From NCBI RefSeq assembly GCF_034067285.1, contig NZ_CP139286.1, positions 1,240,001 through 1,304,000 of the forward strand: DNA of 64,000 nt, given 5' to 3'. The notes under the pieces were generated by a model. That model was not told where the DNA came from, searched no databases, and saw nothing but the letters and a program-made list of their open reading frames with translations. Shown piece by piece: positions 53,767 through 63,478 of the stretch. Origin of the DNA: Acinetobacter pittii. Its GTDB lineage: Bacteria; Pseudomonadota; Gammaproteobacteria; Pseudomonadales; Moraxellaceae. A program made the position numbers and the translations under genes. How positions within the stretch are numbered: the first letter of the stretch is position 1; every line of letters begins with the position of its first letter.

Positions 53767-54400
53767 AAAGGTAATAACTCGTTTTTGTCATTAACTTTGA
53801 AATAGCAGTCATACTGATTTTTACTGCATAAGGTAATTCAACACCACCTGCTTCAAGCGCAGTATGACGGTGGTGCAATTCATCCTCATTCATTTGCTCT
53901 AAAATTTTACGAGAGCGCTCATCTTGAGCTGGTAATTGATTTAAATGGTCTTGCAAATGCATGCTTACCTGACGCTCAGTTTCAGCAACAAATCCTAAGC
54001 TATATTTATCACCAGCAATACCTGCAAGAGCGCCCATACCATATGAGAGGCCATACCAGATAGGATTTAATAAGCTTGTATGGCTATTTAACTCTTTTAA
54101 ACGATCTTCACACCAAGCTAAATGGTCTTGTTCTTCAATTGCTGCTTGCTGCATTTCACGGCGTACATTGGGTAATTTCGCTGTTAATGCTTGTCCATGA
54201 TAAAGCGCTTGGGCACATACTTCACCACTATGATTAACACGCATTAGGCCTGCAACATGGCGAGCATCTTCTACACCAAGTTTTGTTTCTACTGTTTCAG
54301 CTGGGTTTTGACGCTGTGCTGCTGTTGCACCCGGAACAAGACTACGTAATGCTTGATCAAATGAGTTAATAAGCTGATCAATTCCAGTATAGTGGCGCAT
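53765..54400 (-). CDS. coq7: Demethoxyubiquinone hydroxylase Coq7
   Basis: Diiron monooxygenase that hydroxylates 2-polyprenyl-3-methyl-6-methoxybenzoquinol in ubiquinone synthesis. 211 residues, four-helix ferritin-like fold with metal motifs HSGEVCAQALYHGQALT, AIEEQDHLAWCEDRL, and VAETERQVSMHL followed by EDELHHRHTALE. It is the bacterial oxygen-dependent replacement for UbiF found in Acinetobacter and Pseudomonas. Downstream of an MFS gene by 3 bases, so they are co-transcribed. Confidence 0.93.
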   Translation of the reverse strand: MRHYTGIDQLINSFDQALRSLVPGATAAQRQNPAETVETKLGVEDARHVAGLMRVNHSGEVCAQALYHGQALTAKLPNVRREMQQAAIEEQDHLAWCEDRLKELNSHTSLLNPIWYGLSYGMGALAGIAGDKYSLGFVAETERQVSMHLQDHLNQLPAQDERSRKILEQMNEDELHHRHTALEAGGVELPYAVKISMTAISKLMTKTSYYL

Positions 54401-54403
54401 AAA

Positions 54404-55726
54404 TTAGTCCTCTAAAGAAAGATGTGCTGTGGCAAGCATTGGCTTTAGTCGGGCAAGAAGCCAGATACTAAAGATTGCACTAAGTACAGCTGTAATAATA
54501 AATAGTATTTTAATATCAATTTTTAAAACACTTAAGATTAAGATTGAAAAAACTGCAGAAGAAACCATGAATACAGCATTTAAAATGTTGTTTGCTGCTA
54601 CAACACGAGCACGATGTGAACGTGGTGAGTAAGCCTGCATCATGGCATATAAAGGAACAATGTAAAAACCACCGCTAATTCCCAATAAAGTCACCGCTAA
54701 CATGACGTGGTAGTAAACCCAGCCTTGAGTGAAAATATCTTTTAAAGTCAGTAATGCTCCAGTTCGTTCAGGTACAAAAGCTAAACTGGCGGCAAGGTAA
54801 AGCGCAAAAACAGTAAGACCAATTGCACCGATCGGTACCATTTTAATATTAATTTCCGAACCGCCAATCTTTCGGCAAAGCAGTGAACCAATACCAATTC
54901 CTACTGAGAAGAAAGTCAGCAAAAGGCTAACGACATTTTCTGATGCATGCAGATTTTGTTGGGTCAGCTGCGGAATTTGAGTTAAATAAGTCGCTCCATA
55001 AAACCAGTACCATGAGTTGCCTAGCAAAATAGTAAATACTAACGGTAAGCTTTTAGCATATTTAATCGTTTGGAAACTGGTACGAATAAAATTCCAATCA
55101 ATATCTAAGTCAGGCGCGGCAACTTTTTGTGGCAAAATGAAGCGACTAAATAAATAGCCTATGCAAGCAATAGCCACTACGGTGATACTAATCCACAATA
55201 AATTTCCATCTGATGAGGCAATTACGGCACCACCCAAGATCATACCGAACAAGATTGCCATGGATGTGCCAGATTGAAATAGCGCATTACCTGACATTAA
55301 CTCATTCGGTTTTAAGATTTCAGGCAAAATTGCGTATTTAATGGGACCGAAGAATGTCGAATGTGTACCCATTAAAAATAAAGCGAAAAGAAGTAGCCAT
55401 AAGTGCCCCAACATGAAACCAGCAGTACCGATGAGCATAATGATGATTTCTAAAATTTTAATGCCACGGACGAGTTGAGAACGCTCATATTTATCTGCAA
55501 TTTGCCCAGCAGTTGCCGAAAAAAAGAAATACGGCAAAATAAATAAGAGGGCTGCCAAATTATTAAGTGTGCTTACAGGAGCAGATTGTTGCTGAATCCA
55601 TCCATAAGTAATCACCAATAATAAAGCTTGCTTAAAAACGTTATCATTTAATGCGCCAAAAAACTGGGTAAAAAACATCGGTACAAACCGACGTGAGGTC
55701 ATCAGGTGCTCATCTTGTTTCATCAT
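54404..55726 (-). CDS. LplT-like MFS transporter
   Basis: 440-residue major facilitator with about twelve hydrophobic helices. The N-terminus QFFGALNDNVFKQALLLV and IADKYERSQLVRGIKILE (motif A), then THSTFFGPIKYAILPEIL, resemble LplT, the lysophospholipid flippase, and the MFS domain of Aas fusion proteins. In E. coli LplT works with the acyltransferase Aas, which is absent here. A TTG at 55732 is in frame, but the double ATG at 55726/55723 is preferred. It is followed at once by coq7. Confidence 0.75.
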   Translation of the reverse strand: MMKQDEHLMTSRRFVPMFFTQFFGALNDNVFKQALLLVITYGWIQQQSAPVSTLNNLAALLFILPYFFFSATAGQIADKYERSQLVRGIKILEIIIMLIGTAGFMLGHLWLLLFALFLMGTHSTFFGPIKYAILPEILKPNELMSGNALFQSGTSMAILFGMILGGAVIASSDGNLLWISITVVAIACIGYLFSRFILPQKVAAPDLDIDWNFIRTSFQTIKYAKSLPLVFTILLGNSWYWFYGATYLTQIPQLTQQNLHASENVVSLLLTFFSVGIGIGSLLCRKIGGSEINIKMVPIGAIGLTVFALYLAASLAFVPERTGALLTLKDIFTQGWVYYHVMLAVTLLGISGGFYIVPLYAMMQAYSPRSHRARVVAANNILNAVFMVSSAVFSILILSVLKIDIKILFIITAVLSAIFSIWLLARLKPMLATAHLSLED

Positions 55727-55732
55727 GTGCAA

Positions 55733-55892
55733 ACTTCATTGTGTTTTATAAAAAAATGTGACCGAGTGTTAATTTGCATCGAAAACCATGTATGATATTT
55801 TTAACGCTTGATTAAATGAAAAATCAATGGTTTTGAGTGAGTTTTACACTTACCTTGGTGCGTTTTATTAAAAAATAAGTCTAGAGTTTTCT
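55733..55892. promoter_or_regulatory. Divergent gap between the MFS gene and tamA
   Basis: TATGAT (55791-55796) could be a -10 for tamA, with a poor -35. AAAACCAT (55782-55789) and ATGGTTTT (55827-55834) form an 8-bp inverted repeat with a 37-nt loop. Confidence 0.35.
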
Positions 55893-58625
55893 ATGCCTTC
55901 TAAAATTAAGTTTAAACAGTCAACTCTCTCACATTCTATGCATTTAATTTTAAAAATGCAGGGCATTCCTAAACTTATTTGTAGCAGCTTGTTGTTAAGT
56001 GTTTGTGTAACGCCAAGTTTTGCTCAAACTTCTGTTGAGAATAGTTCATCCACTTTAAACCAGACTGTATCTGATGAGTCAACTGAACAATTAGCTCAGA
56101 CTAATCAACAATACTCCGCTCCAGTTACAGATATTGCTACACTTGTAACCCAAGCTCAGCAGCAACAAGATAGCTTGGCTATATTGCAACAACAAGAACA
56201 ATTTCCAAATCAAATTGATGAATTTAAGCCAATTACTCTTGATAATCTTGAAGATTTACCCGACTTGCCTGTTGATCAAAACATGGCAAATGAAATTTAT
56301 AGGGTAGCGGAAGAAGCTAAAAGTGAAGCACAGAACTTTCAAAATGGGGCACAAAAACAGCCTGAAGTTACTGTAAGCGATGCAACTCAATCTGAATTAA
56401 ATCAAATTAATCAGGCACCTGTAAATATTGATCAGCTCATGCAGGAGATTAAATCTGATAGTAAGATTGTTGTCGAAGCCAATGAGACTGGGAAAACACT
56501 ACCTGAATTAACGCCAGAAGTTGAAGAACCGCCTGAACAAGCTGGCTTCTTTAAACGTATTTTAAATAAAGTGCGTCCGCCGCGTGCAATTCCAATGGAG
56601 CAAGTACCGCGTATTAGTGCAGAAGTGGAAGGCGCTTCAGATGTGCTGGCTAAAAATATTAAAGGTAAATTATCAACCTTTACGCAAGAGTCTTTTGAAG
56701 ACTTTAATGCTGCTTTACCTCAGCTTAGAACATTGAGTAATCAAGCTGCTCAAGCTGTTGGTTATTATAATGCTGAGTTTAAATTTGAAAAATTAAGTCC
56801 GACTCGGGTACGTGTCCGAGTTACACCAAATGAACCAGTACGGATTAATGAGCAAAATATTGAATTTACAGGCCCAGGTGAAAAGCAGCCACAATTTCAG
56901 GTTATTCGTTTAGTTCCTGATCAAGATGTCGGTGATATCTTTAACCATGGTTTATATGAAACCACAAAAAGCCGTATTGTCGATGCAGCATCTGATAATG
57001 GTTATTTTGATGCCTATTGGCGACTGCACGACGTGAAAGTGAGTCAGCCAGAAAATAAGGCTGATATTAATTTACGCTACGAGACAGGCGAGCGTTATAA
57101 ATTAGATAAGGTCGAGTTTCGTATGAGTGATCCATCGAAACCTTTGCCATTAAATCAAAATATATTAGAAAGTATGGCACCTTGGAAAGAGGGTGATGAC
57201 TATGCCTTCTGGCGTGTGAATGTGTTAGCAAACAATCTAACCAACTCACGTTATTTTAATTACACTTTGGTTGATAGTATCAAACCAGATCCGATTGAAA
57301 AGCCACTTGAGCTACCGCCAGATTTACAAGCTTTGGTCGATGAACAAAACATCGATGTTGATGAGTCTAATTTACTATCACCAGAACAACGACAACTTGC
57401 TAAAGCGCGTCAATTAGCGACATCGAATAAAGAAGTTACACAAAACGTAGTAGATGAAAAACAGTTTGCTGGCACACAAAATGCAAAAGAGGCAGAGCCT
57501 CAAACAGCGATGTTGCAAAGTGCAGCAGTTCCACAAGACGAACAAGAAACAGAACAAGACCGTTTACAAGCCCAAGCCAGAGAAACAAAAAGAATTCCGG
57601 TTATTGTGACTTTAAATGCAGATAAGCTAAATAGTTTGGAAACTGGTATTGGTTACGGCACCGATACGGGTGCGCGTCTACGTAGTCAGTATCGCCGTTC
57701 TATTGTAAATAAGTATGGTCATTCTTTTGATGCCAACTTGGAAGTCTCACAAATTCGTCAATCTATTGATGGTCGATATAGTATTCCTTATAAACACCCG
57801 TTAAATGACTATTTTAATATTGTGGGCGGATATGAGCGTGAAACACGTGATGATATTGGCCCAGATGTAAGTCTGTTAACTGAATCTGCTGTTGTGGGTG
57901 GCGAGCGCGTAATCAAACGTCCATTAGGAAATTGGCAACATACTATTGGGGTCCGTTATCGTTTAGACCGTTTGACCCAACAAGGGGATGTTGATATTTC
58001 TGAGTTACCGGATGCATTTAAAACGGCTGCATCTGAGCAAGAAGCATTATTATTTAGTTACGAAACATCTAAAACTTCGAGTAATACACGTTTAAACCCA
58101 ACCAAAGCTTTTAAACAAACCTATAAATTAGAACTAGGTAGCGAGAGTTTACTGTCTGATGCCAATATGGCAATTGCGAGTGCAGGTTGGAGATTTATTT
58201 ATTCTCTAGGTGAAAATGATGATCACCAATTCGTTGGAAGATCTGATCTTAGCTACATCTTTACGGATGACTTTGATAAAGTTCCGTACAATCTTAGATT
58301 CTTTACGGGTGGTGACCAAACAATTCGTGGATTTGACTATAAGAGTCTTTCTCCAGAAGTAGATGGATATAAAATTGGGGGCCAAGCTTTAGCTGTAGGT
58401 TCTTTAGAATATAATTATCAGTTCAAAGATGGATGGCGAGCAGCCGTTTTCTCTGACTTTGGTAATGCTTACGATAAAGACTTTAATAATCCGGCAGCTT
58501 ATAGCGTTGGGGTGGGAATTCGCTGGAAGTCTCCAATCGGGCCAATCCGTTTAGATGTCGCTTCGGGTATTTCAGATGAAAATCATCCGATTCGTCTACA
58601 TTTCTTTATAGGCCCACAACTTTAA
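55893..58625 (+). CDS. tamA: Translocation and assembly module outer-membrane protein TamA
   Basis: Omp85-family outer-membrane partner of TamB, which together help move lipids or autotransporters to the outer membrane. 910 residues, far longer than E. coli TamA (577). Signal peptide about residues 22-46, then a Gln/Glu-rich disordered stretch to about 215, three POTRA domains, a second low-complexity insert (about 480-570, QLAKARQLATSNKE, QAQARETKRI), and the 16-strand barrel with TGGDQTIRGFDYKSLSP and a terminal GPQL. ATG 55893 is taken, but later ATGs within the leader are possible. The tamB ATG lies 27 bases downstream. Confidence 0.88.
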   Translation: MPSKIKFKQSTLSHSMHLILKMQGIPKLICSSLLLSVCVTPSFAQTSVENSSSTLNQTVSDESTEQLAQTNQQYSAPVTDIATLVTQAQQQQDSLAILQQQEQFPNQIDEFKPITLDNLEDLPDLPVDQNMANEIYRVAEEAKSEAQNFQNGAQKQPEVTVSDATQSELNQINQAPVNIDQLMQEIKSDSKIVVEANETGKTLPELTPEVEEPPEQAGFFKRILNKVRPPRAIPMEQVPRISAEVEGASDVLAKNIKGKLSTFTQESFEDFNAALPQLRTLSNQAAQAVGYYNAEFKFEKLSPTRVRVRVTPNEPVRINEQNIEFTGPGEKQPQFQVIRLVPDQDVGDIFNHGLYETTKSRIVDAASDNGYFDAYWRLHDVKVSQPENKADINLRYETGERYKLDKVEFRMSDPSKPLPLNQNILESMAPWKEGDDYAFWRVNVLANNLTNSRYFNYTLVDSIKPDPIEKPLELPPDLQALVDEQNIDVDESNLLSPEQRQLAKARQLATSNKEVTQNVVDEKQFAGTQNAKEAEPQTAMLQSAAVPQDEQETEQDRLQAQARETKRIPVIVTLNADKLNSLETGIGYGTDTGARLRSQYRRSIVNKYGHSFDANLEVSQIRQSIDGRYSIPYKHPLNDYFNIVGGYERETRDDIGPDVSLLTESAVVGGERVIKRPLGNWQHTIGVRYRLDRLTQQGDVDISELPDAFKTAASEQEALLFSYETSKTSSNTRLNPTKAFKQTYKLELGSESLLSDANMAIASAGWRFIYSLGENDDHQFVGRSDLSYIFTDDFDKVPYNLRFFTGGDQTIRGFDYKSLSPEVDGYKIGGQALAVGSLEYNYQFKDGWRAAVFSDFGNAYDKDFNNPAAYSVGVGIRWKSPIGPIRLDVASGISDENHPIRLHFFIGPQL

Positions 58626-58651
58626 AAATAAAATTTTATTAGGTTTATTTT

Positions 58652-61600
58652 ATGGCGGAAGTAGAACAGCAGCCCACTTCGGCACCTAGCTCTCCTAAGA
58701 AGAAGCGTCGCATTTTGCGTAGCTTCTTGCTGACGATATTGATCATATTGTTATTGTTGGCTTCTTCGTTGGTCATTATGATGTCAACAGATCGCGGAAG
58801 TCGTTTTTTATTAGATCGGGTTTTAGAAGCTCAGAAAATAATTAAATATGAATATGAAGGCGGCAACTTACTGCGGGGCATCATCCTTAAAAATGTATTG
58901 GTGCAATTAAAGGAAGTCGATGTCTCATTAGATCGAGCTGATGTAGGCTTAGGATGGCGCTCTTTATTATTAGAAAAAGAAGTGCATTTAAGCCATGCGG
59001 ATGTACGTAATCTACGCATCATTGATAAAATGCCATCCTCAGATGAGCCATTCCAATTTAAACCAATTAAATTACCTTTTGTCTTGCGGGTAAATGAAGG
59101 GGATGTTGATCATTTAGAGATTAAACTAGCAACCTCAGATATAAGTTTTCATGACGTTCATTTGCAAGATGCACTTTGGTCAGAAACCAAACTAGAGTTT
59201 GAAAAATCCAGTATGGATATGGGTTATCTCTCAGTTCATAACGCGACAGGGAAAATGGATTTTAGTGGTAAATATCCATTAAATGCTACGGCGGATTTAA
59301 GAATCCCATCTTTAAACAGTTTAAATATTCAAAATATTAAAGTTGCAGCTCGCGGAAGTTTAGATACTTTAAAAGCTGGTGTAGCAACAACTACTCCTGA
59401 TCTATTGACGGGTTGGGTTGTACTGCATCCTGTTCGCGATGAAGTTCCAATGCAGGGAGAATTATTGCTAAAAAACTATCACTTACCTTTGCTAGAAGAG
59501 CAGAAACTCTTTGCAAAAAATGGTGTGATCAAGTTTCAAGGTGATATTAAACAACTTAATTTGGCACTTGATACAGATTTAAAAGGTGAAAATTTACCTG
59601 AAGGTCAGTACAACGCTTTAATGAATACTGATTTGGTTCATCAGCTTAATATTACTAATTTTAACGGCCAAGTTATGAAAGGTGCCGTTAACCTTAAAGG
59701 TTTAGTGAATTGGAAAGATCATGTTACTTGGGATATTAAAGGCCGTTTAGATCACCTTAATCCTAAAGACAAAGCAATTCCTCAGGTGGTTCAAGACTTT
59801 TTACCGCCAAGTTTAGATGCGGCTGTTGCCTCAACTGGGTCTTTGGAAAAAGGTACAGAAGTATTTGCTAACATTGACTTTGACCGGTATGAGTCGTGGA
59901 AACTCAAACTTAATCAGGCTCCGGAAAAGAATAATAAACCTCAACCGATGCTCATGAATGTAGCTTGGACGAAAATAGACCGTGCAATGCCTTATATTGG
60001 ATGGTTAAGCAGTGATAAGGGGCAAGTCGATTTAACATTACGTGACGGTCAGCAAGATATTAAAGTTGCAACAAAAGTATATCAGCATGAAAAAACTTTA
60101 TTGCCAGCAGGACAATATCTAGCCAATTTAAATGTTAAAGATAATATCTTAAATGTTCCTAATTTTAGTTTCACTGCTGAAAAAGGTAGCTTAACGGGTC
60201 AGGCTAAAGTTTTATTACCTACTGAAAAACGTCAGCTCGCTTGGAATGCTTTGTTAAATGCAAAAGATTTTAATCCGCAAAGTATTCAGGCCGCAGCGCC
60301 AGTTAATTTGTTAAATGGTTCAATTAAGGCAAATGGTTTTGCTAAACCAAATCAGCAAATTATCCAATTTGAGAAAATTGATTTAACGGGTCGATTGGCT
60401 CAAGCAGGTCAAGAAACTGTAAGTTTAGGTGGAAAAAGTACTGCTGCATTATTATTTCATGATGTGAAAGCTGGTGGCGGGTTTAAAGGCTTTGCAGTTA
60501 ATTATGACGGGTCTTTAAAAGCCTTAAAACAAGCAAATGGTTTGTTGAAGTTTTCTATAGCCGGCACACCGGATTTTATTCGAATTAGCCAATTACAACA
60601 CGATGGTGTGGCTGGGAAAATCTATGCTACTGGTTCTGTAAATTTAAAAGACCGTATCGCATGGGATATTAATAGTTCATTGGTACGCTTTAAACCTCAA
60701 TATTTTGCCTCAACTGTTAAAGGTGAAATTTCAGGGAATCTGAAAACTCAAGGGGTTTGGTCTGATCACTTGAAGCGAATTAATATTCAGCAATTGAATC
60801 TTGCAGGCTTTTTAAATAATAAACCTGTTCGAGGTAAAGGTAATCTATCTCTATTGATGGATTCCAATCAAAATGGCTTTTTACCTCAGCAGTTTGAAGC
60901 AAATAACTTATTTTTAGTGTATGGGCAGAACCAGTTACAAGCTACGGGCAATGCACAAAATCTAAAAATTAAGCTGAATGCACCAGCACTCTACGAGTTA
61001 TATCCAGGGCTGCGTGGTCGAGCTTATGGTGATCTGAATGTTCAATCACAACCACGTTTAAAAGCAACAGCAAATATTGCAGTAGATAATTTTGCTTTTA
61101 ATACACTAGTCAGCGTAAAGAGATTGAGTATTCAAGGTGAGCTTCCAACTTCGGAAACAACACCGACTCAATTAACCGCAAAATTAGATAATTTGCGTAG
61201 CGGAAATAGACAAATCCAGTCTGCGGAAGTGAATTTAACAGGAACAAGAAAAGCGCATTTATTGAAACTACTCGGCAATAATAGTATTTCTAAATTCTAT
61301 GTTCAGTTAGCTGGCGGTTTTAACCAAAATAATGATTGGTTAGGACAAATCCAAAAAGGAAGTTTTGATTCAAGACGTATCCGTCTGGCACAAAATCAAA
61401 ATGCTCCAGTAATTTTTTCTTCTGCTAAGTCTGAGCTATATGTGGGTCAACATTGCTGGCAAAGTACTAACAGTCAACTCTGTTTCGATCAGCCGGTACG
61501 AGTGAGTAAAGCACGAGGTAATGTTTCCTTTGTAACTCAGAACATGGATTTAAGCGACTTCGCGGCATTTATGCCAGAAGGTTTGGCAATGACTGGACAA

Positions 61601-63160
61601 TTAAATGGCTATGCCAAGGCATCATGGGTAAATGGTGGTAATCCAAAACTTGATGCACGTTTAATTACGCGTAAAGGTGAAATTGGTTTAGCCGCTGAAG
61701 ATCCGCAAGATCCTGCAACTACTCTGGCTTATGATGAGTTGGGTGTGATTGCAAAAAGTGTATCAGAAGGGCTGTTATTCCGAGTTGATGTTAAAACACC
61801 TGATATTGGTACGGGTTATGCGAACGTTATTGTTAATCCATTCCAGTCATCAATGCCAATGCATGGTGAGGTGGCTTTTAATGATGTTCAATTAAAAGTC
61901 TTAAAACCATTTATCCAAGATGTCCGTTCAATGAGTGGTACCTTAGCCTTGGCAGGTAAAATCAACGGTACGTTAACTCAACCTCAGTTTACTGGTGAAA
62001 TGCGTCTGAAAAATGGTGCAATCAGTATGATTTCTTTGCCAGTTAATTTAACCAATGTTCAGGTTTACTCATCAATTCGTCAAGATATGGCAACAATTGA
62101 TGGAGCATTTAACAGTGGACAAGGTGTGGGTTTACTTAAAGGTAGTTTTGAATGGAAAGATGCACCACGCCTTCAATTAAATCTGAAAGGTGATAATTTA
62201 TTGGTGCGTCAAGCTCCATTAATTACCGCGATTGCTAACCCGAACCTGACACTTGATATGTATCCTTTTGATAAGCGATTAAGTTTAAAAGGATCCGTAG
62301 ATGTTCCTCGCGCACGTATTTCAATGCCAGAAACAACTGCACCAATTATTAATACCTCATCAGATGTTCGTATCGTACGCCAAGGTCAAGACCCACTTGC
62401 AATTTTACGGGCTGCTAAACCTTGGGATATTCGAGCTGATATTTCTGTTAATATTGGAAAACAAGTGATATTCCAAGGCTTTAACAGTAATATTCCATTA
62501 GTTGGCCGTCTAAACTTAAGCCAACGTGGCTTTGAGACGGCAATGAGGGCTAACGGCGCGATTGGTGTTAGCCAAAAAGTGAAAATTGAAGCTTATGGAC
62601 AAAGTCTAGACTTGAACCGAGCAATTGCCCGTTTTAATGGACCATTGGCAAACCCGACTTTAGATATCGATGCGAATAAAAATGTTCAAGGTAGTATGGT
62701 TGGTGTTCGTGTGACAGGTACGGCGACATCACCAAACATTCAGGTTTATAACGATGCAGGTCTATCTGAACAAGAAGCATTAAATGCGCTTGTTACTGGA
62801 CGTATTAATGAAGGTTCGAGTGGCTTGAGTAATGCAGAGGGCTTTAAATCTGATGTAAACAACACCATTGCGGCTGCAGGTATTAGTATGGGCTTAGGTG
62901 GTACACGTGCTTTAACGAATCAGATTGGACGTACGTTTGGTTTGAGCGGCCTTGCTTTAGATGCACAGGGTACAGGTGATGATACGCAAGTGAGTTTAAC
63001 GGGTTATATCACACCAGATCTGTTTATTCGTTATGGTGTCGGAGTGTTTACGCCAGTAAATAAACTCACTTTACGTTATCAAATGAATCGACGTTTATAT
63101 CTAGAAGCGAGTCAGTCTTTAGAAAGAGCAATCGACCTTTTCTATAACTGGCGTTTTTAG
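58652..63160 (+). CDS. tamB: Translocation and assembly module inner-membrane protein TamB
   Basis: 1502 residues (E. coli about 1259). One N-terminal transmembrane helix (LLTILIILLLLASSLVIMM, about 29-47) and then a very long periplasmic beta-helical groove of the AsmA/VPS13-like class. The C-terminal DUF490/TamB domain is clear: GRTFGLSGLALDAQG, YITPDLFIRYGVGVFTP, LTLRYQMNRRLYLEAS and final FYNWRF. It bridges the envelope with TamA. Repeats of the type N(LI)KG.....(DL) occur throughout. Likely co-transcribed with tamA (27-base gap) and ended by its own terminator. Confidence 0.93.
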   Translation: MAEVEQQPTSAPSSPKKKRRILRSFLLTILIILLLLASSLVIMMSTDRGSRFLLDRVLEAQKIIKYEYEGGNLLRGIILKNVLVQLKEVDVSLDRADVGLGWRSLLLEKEVHLSHADVRNLRIIDKMPSSDEPFQFKPIKLPFVLRVNEGDVDHLEIKLATSDISFHDVHLQDALWSETKLEFEKSSMDMGYLSVHNATGKMDFSGKYPLNATADLRIPSLNSLNIQNIKVAARGSLDTLKAGVATTTPDLLTGWVVLHPVRDEVPMQGELLLKNYHLPLLEEQKLFAKNGVIKFQGDIKQLNLALDTDLKGENLPEGQYNALMNTDLVHQLNITNFNGQVMKGAVNLKGLVNWKDHVTWDIKGRLDHLNPKDKAIPQVVQDFLPPSLDAAVASTGSLEKGTEVFANIDFDRYESWKLKLNQAPEKNNKPQPMLMNVAWTKIDRAMPYIGWLSSDKGQVDLTLRDGQQDIKVATKVYQHEKTLLPAGQYLANLNVKDNILNVPNFSFTAEKGSLTGQAKVLLPTEKRQLAWNALLNAKDFNPQSIQAAAPVNLLNGSIKANGFAKPNQQIIQFEKIDLTGRLAQAGQETVSLGGKSTAALLFHDVKAGGGFKGFAVNYDGSLKALKQANGLLKFSIAGTPDFIRISQLQHDGVAGKIYATGSVNLKDRIAWDINSSLVRFKPQYFASTVKGEISGNLKTQGVWSDHLKRINIQQLNLAGFLNNKPVRGKGNLSLLMDSNQNGFLPQQFEANNLFLVYGQNQLQATGNAQNLKIKLNAPALYELYPGLRGRAYGDLNVQSQPRLKATANIAVDNFAFNTLVSVKRLSIQGELPTSETTPTQLTAKLDNLRSGNRQIQSAEVNLTGTRKAHLLKLLGNNSISKFYVQLAGGFNQNNDWLGQIQKGSFDSRRIRLAQNQNAPVIFSSAKSELYVGQHCWQSTNSQLCFDQPVRVSKARGNVSFVTQNMDLSDFAAFMPEGLAMTGQLNGYAKASWVNGGNPKLDARLITRKGEIGLAAEDPQDPATTLAYDELGVIAKSVSEGLLFRVDVKTPDIGTGYANVIVNPFQSSMPMHGEVAFNDVQLKVLKPFIQDVRSMSGTLALAGKINGTLTQPQFTGEMRLKNGAISMISLPVNLTNVQVYSSIRQDMATIDGAFNSGQGVGLLKGSFEWKDAPRLQLNLKGDNLLVRQAPLITAIANPNLTLDMYPFDKRLSLKGSVDVPRARISMPETTAPIINTSSDVRIVRQGQDPLAILRAAKPWDIRADISVNIGKQVIFQGFNSNIPLVGRLNLSQRGFETAMRANGAIGVSQKVKIEAYGQSLDLNRAIARFNGPLANPTLDIDANKNVQGSMVGVRVTGTATSPNIQVYNDAGLSEQEALNALVTGRINEGSSGLSNAEGFKSDVNNTIAAAGISMGLGGTRALTNQIGRTFGLSGLALDAQGTGDDTQVSLTGYITPDLFIRYGVGVFTPVNKLTLRYQMNRRLYLEASQSLERAIDLFYNWRF

Positions 63161-63229
63161 TGGGTGGAAATCAAGCATTAAAAGTACGTTAGTATCGGAA
63201 ATGCCTTAATGGGTTTCAATACGACTCAT

Positions 63230-63265
63230 AAATAAAAAGCTCACCTCAAGTGGGCTTTTTATTTG
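63230..63265 (+). terminator. Terminator after tamB
   Basis: AAATAAAAAGCTCAC / GTGGGCTTTTTATTT with a CTCAA-type loop, 70 bases after the tamB stop. Confidence 0.85.
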
Positions 63266-63478
63266 ATAACATCTTCATAAGACTTAAAAAATTGAATATT
63301 TATCTTATACACGATCCATTCTCTTTTACGTCCGTAAACCTTGATCAGGCTTATGATTAAAGAAAATTCACTTGAAAATTGCTGTTTTATAAATTAGTTT
63401 TCAGAATTATCAAACGAAATTAAATTAATAATACCTTGTTGATAAGTGCAAATAAGGTAATTTTTCAAGGATATACTA
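63266..63478 (+). other. Spacer before the lactonase gene
   Basis: AT-rich, no gene seen. It must contain the promoter of the lactonase-type gene; an AAGGA ribosome site lies at its end. No clear -10/-35 pair or repeat stands out. Confidence 0.4.
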
